A stretch of 64,000 nucleotides of DNA, taken from NCBI GenBank assembly GCA_024734495.1, contig JALMQS010000916.1, positions 496,001-560,000 on the forward strand, given 5' to 3'. Positions 33,011 through 43,328 of this stretch are shown piece by piece. Source of the DNA: Forficula auricularia. Taxonomy: Eukaryota; Arthropoda; Insecta; Dermaptera; Forficulidae. Both the position numbers and the translations under genes were made by a program. The notes under the pieces are model-generated. The model was given only the letters and a program-made list of their open reading frames with translations, had not been told where the DNA came from and ran no database searches. Position 1 is the first letter of the stretch. Each line of letters begins with the position of its first letter.

Positions 33011-33030
33011 TAAAAAAAAAAGTTTTCTTA

Positions 33031-33074
33031 GACTTCCTGATGATGGGCTAACCCCCCGGAAATATATCGAACTC
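33031..33074 (+). ncRNA. Hammerhead ribozyme motif, facing inner arm
   Basis: GACTTC before CTGATGA (33037-33043) pairs with GAACTC after the ATC site. Stem II is lengthened by C and G insertions before GAAA (33059-33062). Stem I here is TTC/GAA where the copy at 30170 has CTC/GAG, a paired change. Confidence 0.6.
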
Positions 33075-33142
33075 AAAACTCAATTTTGTTTTATTTCTTT
33101 TTTTGTGAAACCTCACTTCGTATCTTAGTTTTATTATTATAT

Positions 33143-33173
33143 ATATTTCGGGCTATCAACCCATCTTCAGGAA
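33143..33173 (-). ncRNA. Hammerhead motif, outer arm
   Basis: CTGAAGA, GGG...CCC, GAAA and ATATATAT are present on the minus strand; the cleavage base and stem I are unclear. Confidence 0.45.
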
Positions 33174-33328
33174 ATACAGAAAGTAACAATATATTGAAAA
33201 AGAAAAAAATTTATATCTTTTAATTTTTTAATTTTTTTTTTTTAATTTTAATGTGAAATAAGTGACCCAGTATCCTTAACTCATAGTAAATCCATATTAA
33301 ATAAAATATTTATTTACTCTTATCTTTA

Positions 33329-34516
33329 GATAAATAAGAGATAAAACTAAAAAATTTGAGATACGTTTTTTTAAAATATCACGATCTCTGCAAAACTACT
33401 GGAGTTCATAACTTGAAATTTGACAAAAATGTTAGTTTTAAGACGTAAATGTTTGGTAAGAAAAATTCACATTGAAAAATTTAAATTTAAAATTTAAAAG
33501 GATAAAACAAGAAAACTAGGAAAAACATCTAAAATCACGTTCTTGTCGGGTTTCATCCCGATTTCACGTCTTAAAAATAACCGTTTTACAAAATTTCAAA
33601 TTTCTAAAACTTCATCTGGATGAAGTTCAAAAAAATTGTGATGAAACTGAATGAAAATGTGATTTTTGAAGTTTTTCCTTCTTTCGTCCCTTTAAAAATT
33701 TGAATTTTTAGAAAAAACGTTTTGAACCTAACATCTAATCCAAATTTCAAGTTATTAGTTATAGTAATTCAGAAGAAATATGTATTTATATTCTAAAATG
33801 AAACCATTTTTGGCTAAGTAGTTTTTAGTTCTATTCTATCTTTTCATAATATTCCCTCAGGAATATATAAATAAATTCGGGAGAGTTTTTATTTATGAAA
33901 TATCTTATGTATAATATACACAATTTAATTTTAAAATTATAATAATAGAGAAAAACTATCAGCTAATGAAAATGTTTACTTGAATTTCCTATTATATAAC
34001 AAAACAAAGACCCCAAGTATCTATGAAGTTGGCGTTAATAAACTTTTTTCTTTTATATACCTAATATTTAGGCCAGCTTAGAACGGGAGTTCAAAAAATC
34101 ATTAAAAACAAGATTCATAGGGATGTATTCACGATCCGACTAGAATCGGGTGAAATAGCCGCTTAAGACTCACCACACAAATGGAGCCCACTTTAAAATT
34201 TATAGAAAAAAGCTTATTTTAGTTTGTGCTACTTTCTGAAGCCTGTGCAAACAAATCTACACAAAACTTCTTTTTACATAAGAAATAATGTATAAAATTT
34301 TCTATTTTTTAAAAGAACATCATATTTAGAAATATACAATATTTTGGTTTCGTCAACTTTTGCCTGTAAAAACTAATATAACTATATAACCTATTCCAAT
34401 CCCTCTATCGCAAAAAATTCTAAAATTATAGGCTTCAAAAATAATTTTTAGAGGCCAATTTTATTTATCCTCTGAAAAATTAAAAATAAACATAAAAAGA
34501 GCACATGAAGACTGGT
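33329..34516. other. AT-rich DNA, nothing firm
   Basis: Small hairpins such as 'cttcatctggatgaag' near 33610; no gene or delimited repeat. Confidence 0.4.
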
Positions 34517-35953
34517 AAAATTTCACCATTACTGTCTAACCCTTTGAGGTACACAAATTTATATGATGACCATTATTAAAGAATATTTAATTTCCAACGA
34601 AAACGTTCATATAAGTAAAAAGTCTAAAATCAATAGTTTACAAGTTAACAAAAATTCCAATAGAGTGAATCAAAACAAATGTCTCTGATCAGGCGACACA
34701 TTCACTCATATAACAGACAAAAAGTATTATAAATGGGAAAGAAATCTATCTTATTTTATCGATTCCATCTATCTGAAGGTTCACAGTATGTCTATTATAT
34801 AAGAAAATAGCATTTTAATTAAACATTTTTTAGCTTAAAAGAAATCGTATGAAAATATTCAATTTCTTCTCTCCGGAAGCGGATCAACTATAAATGGCCA
34901 AAAGATTTTTTTTTCTCATTTAATAATTAATCATATCTATTGAAATTTCATATCTCAGGGTTATTTTCATTTATCTTTTATACCAAATAATTATTATTAG
35001 GAAATTTCCATTTTAAAGGGTAGTTTATTTGAAGTCCAAATTAAAAAAACGCTAATAACTCCGTTGAAATTTTTTTTTAAATATGAAATTAATAAATATT
35101 ATAAAACAATTAATTATTAATAATTTAATTCAAGTTTGAACGAAATCGATTCAGTATTTTTTGAGAAAATGTCCAAAAGTCATCTGAACCGTAAAAAAAC
35201 GATGTTTTTTGAAAACACGAGATGCCTTTGGAAAAAGTTAAAAAGTCATATGAAACGAAATATTGACTTGTGACATGGAGGTGAATTTTAAAAGGTTTCT
35301 AAAACGGCCTTTCATAGACGGTTTTCGGAGTTTTTAACGATTTTCTAAAAAAGTACTGAATTAATTTCGTACAAAATTGAAATAAATTATTAATAATTAA
35401 TTGTTTTATAATAACTATTAATTTCATATTTTTTAAAAAATTTTCAACGGAGTTATTGGCGTTTTTTTCAATTTGGACTTCAAATAAACTACTCTTTAAA
35501 ATGCAAATTTCTTAATAATAATTATTTGATATAAAAGATAAATAAAAATAACCCACGGATATGAAATTTCAATAGATTTGAATAACTATCTAATGAGAAA
35601 AAATTTTTTTGGTATTTTTAGTTGATTCGCTCCTGGAGAGAAGAAATTGCATCTTTTCATACAATTTCTTTTAAACTATAAAATTCTTAATAAAAATGTT
35701 ATTTTATTATATTGAAAAGTTACTATAAACCTCAAGATAGTATTCTCATTTATAATTCTTTTAGTCTGTTATATCGAGAGGATGACTTTTGTTATTGATT
35801 CAAATCCATTTACTCTACATACAATATTGGAATATCTTTTAACTCGTAAACTATTGATTTTAGACTTTTCACTCATATGAACTTTTCTGTTGGTTATTAA
35901 ATATTCTTTATTATTTGTGTAACTCAAAGGGTTAGACAGAAATGGTGAAATTT
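34517..35953. mobile_element. 1.4-kb palindrome (foldback element)
   Basis: Left arm 34517-35170 and right arm about 35346-35953 are inverted copies over more than 600 bp, with scattered mismatches and indels: outer 'tgtctaaccctttgag', middle 'ctattgaaatttcatat', inner 'aattattaataattta'. The spacer of about 175 bp has no coding potential. Termini have no known superfamily signature and no TSD was found. Confidence 0.85.
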
Positions 35954-36194
35954 ATGTGGAAAGTTAATAAACACTATTCTATCGCTCTAGATATTCAACC
36001 TTTAAAATGTAAAAAAACTCTCAGAAAGTATAATTTGGATAATTTAATATCCCTAAATAATTGACATTACTTATATATAATTAGCTTTGAACAATATTTT
36101 AGTATTGTAAGAGTTCGTGGCTGTGATGAAACTATACTACTAGATGAGGGAGGAGGTATCAGCCAAAGATTCACTGGGTTCAATAAAACACCTT

Positions 36195-36243
36195 TAATGA
36201 GACTGTTTCGGCCTAAATTTTATTTGGCCATCTTCAGTCAATT
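36195..36243 (-). ncRNA. Hammerhead motif, left inverted end
   Basis: CTGAAGA (36231-36237), GGCC/GGCC stem II, GAAAC then AGTC (36201-36209), one base longer in stem III than the right-end copy. Confidence 0.6.
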
Positions 36244-36313
36244 AGGCTAAAAAATTTTTTACAAATGGATGTTATAATTGATTTATTTATTTTTTTTATT
36301 TTTTTATTTACAG

Positions 36314-36741
36314 TTAAGAGGACTCCCTATGGGAGGTTCCTTAAGTCCAATTGCTGCAGAAATTGTGATAAGAAAGTTTTACCATCAATGCGTTGAACCT
36401 CTGGGTTTGGTGTTTTATTTGCAATATGTCGATGATTCTGTCTCTTCTGTGCCTGAATGCTCTATTTCAACAATCCTTAAAGGTTTTAATGAATTCCATC
36501 CAGATATCAAATTTACTTTTGAGGTAGAGAGGGATGATAGGATTTCGTTTTTGGATTTGGAAATAATAAAGAAAAGCGATGGCTCACTATCATTTGATAT
36601 ATATAAAAAGGCTTCAAATAGTGGAAGGATATCCAACTACCTCTCCAACATACCTTTCCTATATAAGATCAATAGTCTGAACTATTTTTTGAGGAGAATT
36701 TTTGTTTTGTGTGATGATGAGTTTAGGCAAAAAATATTGAG
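36314..36741 (+). pseudogene. PLE reverse transcriptase, C-terminal half
   Basis: Reads LRGLPMGGSLSPIAAEIVI, then LVFYLQYVDDSVSSVPE with the catalytic YVDD at 36425-36436, then DDRISFLDLEIIKKSDGSL and the NYLSNIPFLYKINSLNYFLR region. These are the later RT motifs and thumb as found in Penelope-like elements. Motifs before GLPMGG are missing. The frame runs to a stop at 36751, but homology appears to switch frame near 36741, where NYIDMAVSNN continues in the next frame: a single-base indel. It is preceded by TTTACAG, so the RT may begin at an exon boundary. Not functional as it stands. Confidence 0.92.
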
Positions 36742-37386
36742 AACTACATAGACATGGCTGTATCGAATAACTACCCTATGCACATTATTAATAGGACAAT
36801 CAGAGAATTCTCAAATAAACAAAATAATTTAAATGACAATGTTAACATTTTAACAAATAATAATAATTCAAATAACCAGGTCGGACCATACTATTCTGTT
36901 GCTTATATTCACGGCATATCCGAAAAAATAAGAAAACTTTTTAAAGTTTACAACGTGAACATTGCCCACAAAAATATAGACAATATTCAATTTTTATTTA
37001 ATAATAAAGATCCAACCCCTAGAGAATTATGTAATAATATTGTCTATCAAATTAACTGTCTAGATTGTCCATCAAATTCTAGCACCTATATAGGGCAAAG
37101 TTCACGTTCACTAAAAATTAGGGTATATGAGCATAAATTAAGTGTTCGAAATAAAAAGACCAACACTGCACTCTCCACCCACGCAGCTGAACATAGTCAT
37201 TCTTTTGATTACGATAATGCGAAAATATTGGTCAAGATTGATAACTACTATAAAAGATCCATAGCCGAAATGCTATATATAAAAATAGCAGGTGATAAGG
37301 CTATCAATTTTAAAAGAGATTGTATGTTTCTTTCCAATATTTATACATCTATCCTGTGTGATATGAGCCAACAGTTGTTTTCTTGA
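36742..37386 (+). pseudogene. PLE linker and GIY-YIG endonuclease
   Basis: An open frame of about 210 codons continuing the RT after the frameshift. It holds a basic linker with Asn-rich stretch, GISEKIRKLFKVYNVNIAHK, a CxxC pair (NCLDCP), then STYIGQSSRSLKIRVYEHKL, LSTHAAEHSHSFDYDNAKIL, KRSIAEMLYI and AINFKRDC before the stop at 37386. This is the full arrangement of the PLE nuclease (CxxC linker, YIG, Arg/His helix, Glu helix). The nuclease half reads cleanly; only the upstream join and the missing RT start make it a pseudogene. Compare the shorter, diverged copy at 22902. Confidence 0.92.
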
Positions 37387-37814
37387 ACTTAATGTATAGA
37401 AACTTTTTTGAAAAAATTTTTTTATAAGAATTTGTATAATTTGATTGAATGAAAAAATGCATGTGATTTAAAAGTAATTAGATTCTAATTTGGATTTTCT
37501 GTTTGTAAATAAATAATGATGGGATATATGATGACCTCACATAAGGGTCAAATATCTAATTATAATGTAATATATAGAAAAGAAACTCATTACTTTCATT
37601 CTGAAACTTTTGGGTCCAGGCACGTTAAAAATTCGCATGAAGCTAAAAGAAAAAAAAATTTTTATTTTTGACAAGGCTTGGTTCGATCACATATGTGTAC
37701 CGCATTTTGTGTATAACTGTAAGTCTAAATAACCAACTTGGTCAACTTATAATTTTTTATAAAAAAAAAAAAATATATCAATTATAACATCCATTTGTAA
37801 AAAAATTTTTTAGC

Positions 37815-37866
37815 CTAATTGACTGAAGATGGCCAAATAAAATTTAGGCCGAAACGTCTCATTAAA
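37815..37866 (+). ncRNA. Hammerhead ribozyme motif, right end
   Basis: CTGAAGA (37823-37829), GGCC/GGCC stem II (37831-37834 with 37847-37850), GAAA (37851-37854), CGTC. Stem I: TAATTGA before and TCATTA after, with one bulged T. Stem III is just ACGT, palindromic, which would pair between two molecules. Confidence 0.7.
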
Positions 37867-37938
37867 GGTGTTTTATTGAACCCAGTGATTCCATCTTTGG
37901 CTGATACCTCCTCCCTCATCTAGTACAATATTTTAGTA

Positions 37939-39440
37939 GCTAGAAAGGATTTTAATTTCAATATTTAAGAATTTCTTCTGATAAAACTAAACAAAATTTT
38001 ATGAAATTATGATTGGTTTAATATCAAGGTGACTGTCCACTATGAACCCTAAACCTCCTTTGTGGAAATCTGGGTTTCCGCGGAACCCAGATTGAGAAAC
38101 ACTGGCTATTCAGCTTCTTGGCTCTTAAAGAGATGGATTCCACGAAATTAATTCTGCCTCTTGATTTTCTCCCCTCTCTTTGAGATTGACATGGACATGG
38201 AGGGGCTCGAAAGAATTCATAAAGACAAGAAAGACACCAAAGTGATATCGTAAGTGATGGTGAGTGTGTGTGAGTGTGTGTGTGGGTTCACTTTCAAAGA
38301 TAGAAGGCTGATTTGAAACACCAGACAATATTCAATTTCAAGGCCGAAGAGAAATGCGGTATCGTATTATACAGGGTGGGTGCCGAGACTGGGAGACTGG
38401 GGGAGAGCAAAAAAATAAAAAAGACAACATCCAACTGAAAGAATTCGATAAGAACAATAGCACACACAAACACACACACACACACACACATAAAAGAAGC
38501 AAACAATGATATCGCAAAACTGGTAAAAGAATTCGCAAAAAGACAATTAGTTATTTAAGTCGCGGGAATTTTTATCTGATATCTACTCTAAATCTACATC
38601 ATTTCTCATTCGATTATTTTCAAATCAAACTTTCGGACGTTAACCTGGTGGGTGAAAGGTTTAAAAATGAACTTCAGGGAAAAAATCGATGTTACTTATT
38701 TAAAATATATTACACTCAAAAATGTTTATTTATTTATTTATTTTATTTCACCTTGTTTAGAAATATGTATGTGAAATGTGAAGAATAATTATTTTCAAAC
38801 ATTACTTTTGCTAATTTATATGAAAAACGATGATTCTTAAGGAGAAGGAAGGCATTGAGGTTGTCCTCCGCATGATACAAATAGACATATACATTTATAC
38901 ATACATATATAATAAACATAATATAAATACAAATGTCTCTCCTGAAACGTCTAATAAACTTTTCCAATGTCGTCAGAGATCTAGCTGCATTGCGAAAAAT
39001 TTCCGATTAAATTGAAATGGCTTCTTTCAATTACCCCATTTAAAAAATTTTGTTCAGATTTTATATTTCAACTAGTTTCTTGATTTATAGTATTACACGT
39101 CTTCGATTCACTTTCTGACATTCTAAATTTTCAAAATATGCTTCGAAATCAATTGTCATCATCATTTTCTAAGAAACACTACATAATCTCCTTTTATTTG
39201 TAAAGTAATTGTTTAAAATGGACTGATAGTATAAAAAACTTCATACAAATAAACTACCCTTTATTAATTTAACAAACTAAAAAATTTCTGAAAAGCATTT
39301 GGTAGGTAAATTTGGAAAACGAAATGAACCCTTATTCATTTGAAACTCCATTTCATATACAAAGAAAAAGCATTTGGTCAATTTCCAATATTAAACTTGA
39401 AAAAATATACTGTTGAAAACAAAAATAGAGAAAGAAATAC
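37939..39440. other. Mixed DNA with dinucleotide repeats
   Basis: 38070-38106 ends in 'attgagaaacactg', a hAT-type right end without partner. 38264-38284 is (GT)n and 38461-38490 is (CA)n. 38845-38900 carries the dispersed 'ttgaggttgtcctccgcatg' end motif. No gene: frames over the CA tract are repeat artefacts. Confidence 0.5.
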
Positions 39441-39526
39441 CATAGTCAGAGTCGACACATTTTTCTCGACTCCGACTCCTCCAGCTAAGAATTCGTCCCG
39501 ACTCCAACTCCGAATCCATAGCCCTG

Positions 39527-39949
39527 CCTAGAATATAGCAGACATTATTTGTCTAGAGAAATTTTAAATTAAGGGTAGTTACTCCATTTAGGGGATGAAT
39601 GGTTGATAAGAAAGCTTATTTTAGGCCATTTAATACTTAGTGATTTGGAATTGACCTAGAATATAGCAGAAAATATTTTTTAACAAAATTTTAAACTAAG
39701 GGTAGTCACCCCCTTTAGGGGTTGATCAGAAAATTTATTTCAAGCCATATTCATACTAAGTGATTTGGAATTGCTCTAGAATCTAGTAGAAATCATTTTT
39801 TTAGTGAAATTTCAAATTAAGGGTAGTCACCCCTTTAGGGGATGAAGTGATGATCGGAAAACTTATTTCAGGCCATATTCATACTTAGTGATTTGGAATT
39901 GCTCTAGAATCTAGTAGAAATAATTTTTTTAGTGAAATTTTAAATTAAG
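39527..39949. repeat. Tandem repeat, about 125-bp unit, 3.4 copies
   Basis: Unit starts at 39527, 39655, 39775 and 39903 begin 'ctagaatatagcag' or 'ctagaatctagtag'. Each unit has 'aagggtagt(c/t)ac' and 'cttagtgatttggaattg'. The last unit is cut off by the LINE end at 39950. Just left, 39440-39526 ('gactccgactcctccag', 'ccatagccctg') resembles a hAT-type right end. Confidence 0.9.
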
Positions 39950-40085
39950 GCAACGATTTGGAATGAGCTTCCAGCCAATTTCCATGCACGCCCGTTATAA
40001 CTTTTGGTGATTTAAGTAGTCTACAGCACTAGGTGGGACCCAAGGTTCTATGTTTGTATACCCATTAAAAATAAATAAATAAATC
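39950..40085 (+). mobile_element. LINE 3' end with AAATA tail
   Basis: 39950-40000 encodes ATIWNELPANFHARPL and a stop, the 'WN-LP' motif at the C-terminus of many LINE ORF2 proteins. A short 3' UTR and a 'taaaaataaataaataaat' tail follow. It is a different family from the poly(A) LINE at 19176. Confidence 0.75.
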
Positions 40086-40290
40086 TTTGAGTGAAATTTT
40101 TACGTGTTTTTTAAATGTCAGATCGGCCCACCTGACACAGGGGCGTAGTATCAACTAAAGAGAATTTGATTTAAGTATAGTAAAAAAATTAAAATTATAT
40201 TTTTTGAATTTAAAAACTACTAATAGTAGTTTTAGTTTTTTATTATAAATCAAATTCTAGTTAAGCTAAAAACAAGCAGTAAGTTAAGTA

Positions 40291-40875
40291 GAAATGATCT
40301 CAACAAAAACACTTGTGTAAAAAAAGGCTAAGTTCGATTAACAAAATCCGTATCCAAAAAAATAGTGAGATCTAATGGCTGCAAGTTCAACATCAACAAT
40401 TTATTAAATGAGTCGAGAATATATTAGTAGCTTCAATTAAAACTCATGTTTTTCATTTCATATGTCCTCTCTATATTTTTATTGATTTCACATTTTTAGT
40501 TGAAATTATTTTCCTAAAACTTGGCTTTTACGCATTAAATTATTATTATTATTGTTTGATAGGGCCTCCACTACTCCCCTCTTATTAAGATCCCATGATA
40601 TGGTAACTAGTAATTCGTGACATACATAATAATGCGTAAAAGCCAAGTTTTATGAAAATAATTTCAACTAAAATTGTGAAATCAATAAAAAATATAGAGG
40701 GACACCTGAAATGAAAAACATGCGTTTTAATTGAAGTTACTAATATATTCTCGACTCATTTAATAAATTGATGATGTTGAACTTGGCAGCACATTAGATC
40801 TCATTACTTTTTTGGATAACGGATTTTATTAATCGAACTTGGCCTTTTTTTACACAATTTTTTTGTTGAGATTTC
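40291..40875. mobile_element. Palindromic element, 250-bp arms
   Basis: 40291-40543 and 40628-40875 are inverted copies ('gatctcaacaaaaa', 'gagtcgagaatatattagta', 'cttggcttttacgcatta'). The spacer is 84 bp. No ORF and no clear TSD. Confidence 0.88.
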
Positions 40876-40897
40876 AATTCTTTTTGTAAGCTGGATT

Positions 40898-41362
40898 TAT
40901 TCTATAAATTTAACCCCTTCATTTCGGGCCCTGAAGAAGGAAAAGTTTCGATTTTTCAATTTCGTTCTTTATTAATGTGTCAAGCTTTACCAGTATGCCA
41001 AATTTCAGCATTCTAGATTCATTGAATTTTTATTTTATGTTAATTAAGCCTATAACTTTCACCCCTTCATTTCGGGCCTTGAAGAAGGAAAAGTTTCGAT
41101 TTTTCAATTCCCTCCTTTATTAATGTGTCAATCTATACCAGTATGCCAAATTTCAGCATTCTAGGCTCATTGAATTTTTAGTATATGTTAATTAAGTCTA
41201 TAACTTTCACCCCTTCATTTTAGGTCCTGAAGTTTCGATTTTTGGATTTTTTCCCATTAATTATACCCCAAACTCTATCTGCCTGCCAAATTTCAGCATT
41301 CTAGGGTTAGCGGAAGTACTCTACAATTTTGATGAGTGAGTGAGTGAGTGAGTCAGTTAGTG
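40898..41362 (+). repeat. Three 148-bp tandem units ending in (TGAG)n
   Basis: 'cccttcatttcgggcc(c/t)tgaag' falls at about 40920, 41069 and 41217, each followed by 'tgccaaatttcagcattcta'. The third unit is shorter and runs into (TGAG)n at 41333-41356. It looks like a tandemly duplicated LINE-type 3' UTR. 41363-41610 continues with a unique tail containing 'ctggcagtgcacac' and 'gggcactgccgtgcc'. Confidence 0.85.
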
Positions 41363-41610
41363 ACGAAAAAGCCTATCTTTGGCTTCTTGTAATTTGGATG
41401 GTATAAACAGTAGAAATATGAAATTTTGTAATTTAGTTAAGCTTTAGGCCAAGTATTCTGGAAAAAAATTTCAGCCATTTAGAGGTTTCCATTATGAAGT
41501 AACAGAGGCGTCAAAATGGCCTGAGTTGTTTCCTGTAAAGGGTAATCTGGCAGTGCACACATCCCTGCTCGAATCGAACTTGGCTGGGCACTGCCGTGCC
41601 CCCAGATAGT

Positions 41611-42294
41611 TTTTTTAAATAAATTAATAAAACTAATTATTTTGATTTCAAGTGTTACTGTTCTGAATACACTTCAAAATTAGGCAAAAATAGTATTTTT
41701 AAAATCATACTTCACGGGATCATTTCTGTAGTATATCTCCACTGTTCTTTTGCAAAATCGAATAGAAACATTATATAATAGAAGATAATAGGTACAATAA
41801 TAATAAGCACACAAAATGTTATCTTCGTATTTGCTTTTAATTCTTTTTAAAGGATATTTTTTTCATTCTTTGACTTTTGCAATTGTTCTTCGGCACAAAT
41901 TGTATTCAAGTATATTTGATCTCCTCGTGACGTAGGCAGGATAACTCAAGTTAAACAATATATTCTGAGAGAAAAAATACATTAATCATCCGTTTATTTA
42001 TTTAACTTATTCATAATTAAATATTTAATTTTGTTTTGTGACCTTCAGGCTGTAAGTGAAACTAACTGATATCATTAAAGCGATTAGAGGTAGGATCGTA
42101 CAGCTTGGAATATAATTTCAGAAGATGTATTAAGCATCATCAAAACACATAATATTAATTATTTTTTGTGGATAAAAAGAAGTAAAAATTTAGAGAAAAA
42201 AGTGCGAACATTCCTAGTCTCGGTACGCTCTCCGCAAATTGTGTGTATGGTCGTGGGGGACGGACGTATTGTAGCCACCTAGTGATGTCTTAAT
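41611..42294. other. AT-rich DNA; repeat shared with 20960
   Basis: 42190-42294 ('agtctcggtacgctctccgc', 'gtagccacctagtgatgtct') matches 20960-21060. Nothing else recognised. Confidence 0.45.
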
Positions 42295-43328
42295 CCGTGT
42301 TGCCAGGGTGGGGAAAAAGGTACCACATGTGCCGATTTCCAACTATGTGCGGGGAAGTGGGATAATCTTTACAACTAATGAAAAAACTGGCCTATTTTGA
42401 AATCAGTATCTCATTTGGCACAAATAAAAATTCTTGTTATTTCTCTTAAAATTTAATAAATTAGTTTTTTTTTTTTTTATAAATTTTATTAAACCAATTA
42501 TTTTACATTAATTAATGTATACATTGTATTTTTTGCTTCGATTCCGGAGATTACTTCTCCACCATCGAGTGTCCTTATTCATCTTTAGTCCTTGTTTTTA
42601 ATAAGAGGAAAAATCTAATTAGATAAAAAAACCTCTTTTCCGATAATTATTTCAATTCCATTATTCCCCAATCAAGTCAATTGGTGTAAACCTCTCGTTT
42701 CTTCTTCCCGTCATCCAATAAATTAGTTAAATAATTCAGATCAAATGAATAAAGTTTAGAAGAAAAAAAGTAATAACTTATTACCATAGAGGTTACCTAA
42801 CCAACACCACGTTGTGATATTTGCAAATCTTATTTTTATATTTATTTTTTTGTATTGCTGTTGAGACACTTTTTGGATTTTTTTAAAGTCGACATTGTAT
42901 TTTATTAAACATTATTATTTACATTGGTTGTATTAATCATTATTATTACCTACTATTCTTGAAGAATTACCTACTATATATGAAAAAATTGCTTTATCTC
43001 AGTTTATTTACTTTTTTCTTTTAAAATTCAAAATTTTAGACAAAAATATTTAATTCCTCCAGAAATAAAAAAGTTTTCTCCTTCGCCCCCAAACAATTTT
43101 AATCGTATGAGGAACGGCGGTGCAATCTGAACTATGGAAAGACTATATTTATTTTGTCTAAAATAAATTTGTTGATGAAAAAGACTGGACAGATATTTTG
43201 AATTTTGTTTGTGGAGGGTAAGTTTGATTAAATTGAAAGTACCTACTGTCTTTTGGCCTAGGTGAATGAAGTGGGGATTTTTGTGATTGGTGGTGGAGAA
43301 TTGTGAGGGTGGCCACCTGGCAACACTG
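42295..43328. mobile_element. Non-autonomous TIR element, hAT-like
   Basis: Left CCGTGTTGCCAGGGTGG and right (inverted) CAGTGTTGCCAGGTGGCC. The flanks GTCTTAAT and CCCTTAAT share 6 of 8 bases, consistent with an aged 8-bp TSD. The 1.03-kb interior has no frame worth calling. Confidence 0.65.

Larger units (their letters stand above)
32720..33328. mobile_element. Foldback element containing a second foldback
   Basis: Outer arms 32720-32860 and 33175-33328 are inverted ('aaagataagagtaaataaat', 'tactatgagtta', 'gatactgggtca'). Inside, 32930-33125 is another inverted pair ('aagaaataaaaca', 'gagttcgatata'). Both layers end in hammerhead motifs of the TGGG/CCC type, so one hammerhead hairpin has inserted into another. 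Confidence 0.8.
36105..37924 (+). mobile_element. Penelope-like element with inverted ends and 14-bp TSD
   Basis: ACAATATTTTAGTA precedes (36091-36104) and follows (37925-37938) the element. The left end 36139-36290 and the right end 37768-37924 are inverted copies ('actagatgagggaggaggta', 'tggatgttataattgat'), each with a hammerhead motif. Between them lie a 5'-truncated RT, a GIY-YIG frame and a 3' UTR. Just before the RT, a T-rich tract ends in TTTACAG, which looks like a retained intron acceptor. An internally deleted relative is at 49170-49590. Confidence 0.93.

Noticed and set aside
36415..36636. Minus-strand frame inside the PLE reverse transcriptase
   Set aside because: Shadow of the RT coding strand.
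34517..37924. LTR retrotransposon reading of the palindrome plus RT
   Set aside because: The repeats are inverted, the palindrome and the PLE have separate boundaries, and the RT goes with GIY-YIG, not integrase.
38294..38538. Overlapping frames over the (CA)n tract
   Set aside because: Cys-Val strings from the repeat; the three frames overlap each other.
40920..41250. Hammerhead in the 148-bp tandem units (CTGAAGAAGG)
   Set aside because: The box is there but no GAAA or stem II follows; the 'gtttcgattt' nearby does not fit.
39527..41362. CRISPR-like array
   Set aside because: Repeat units are 125-148 bp tandem copies without spacers; the DNA is eukaryotic.
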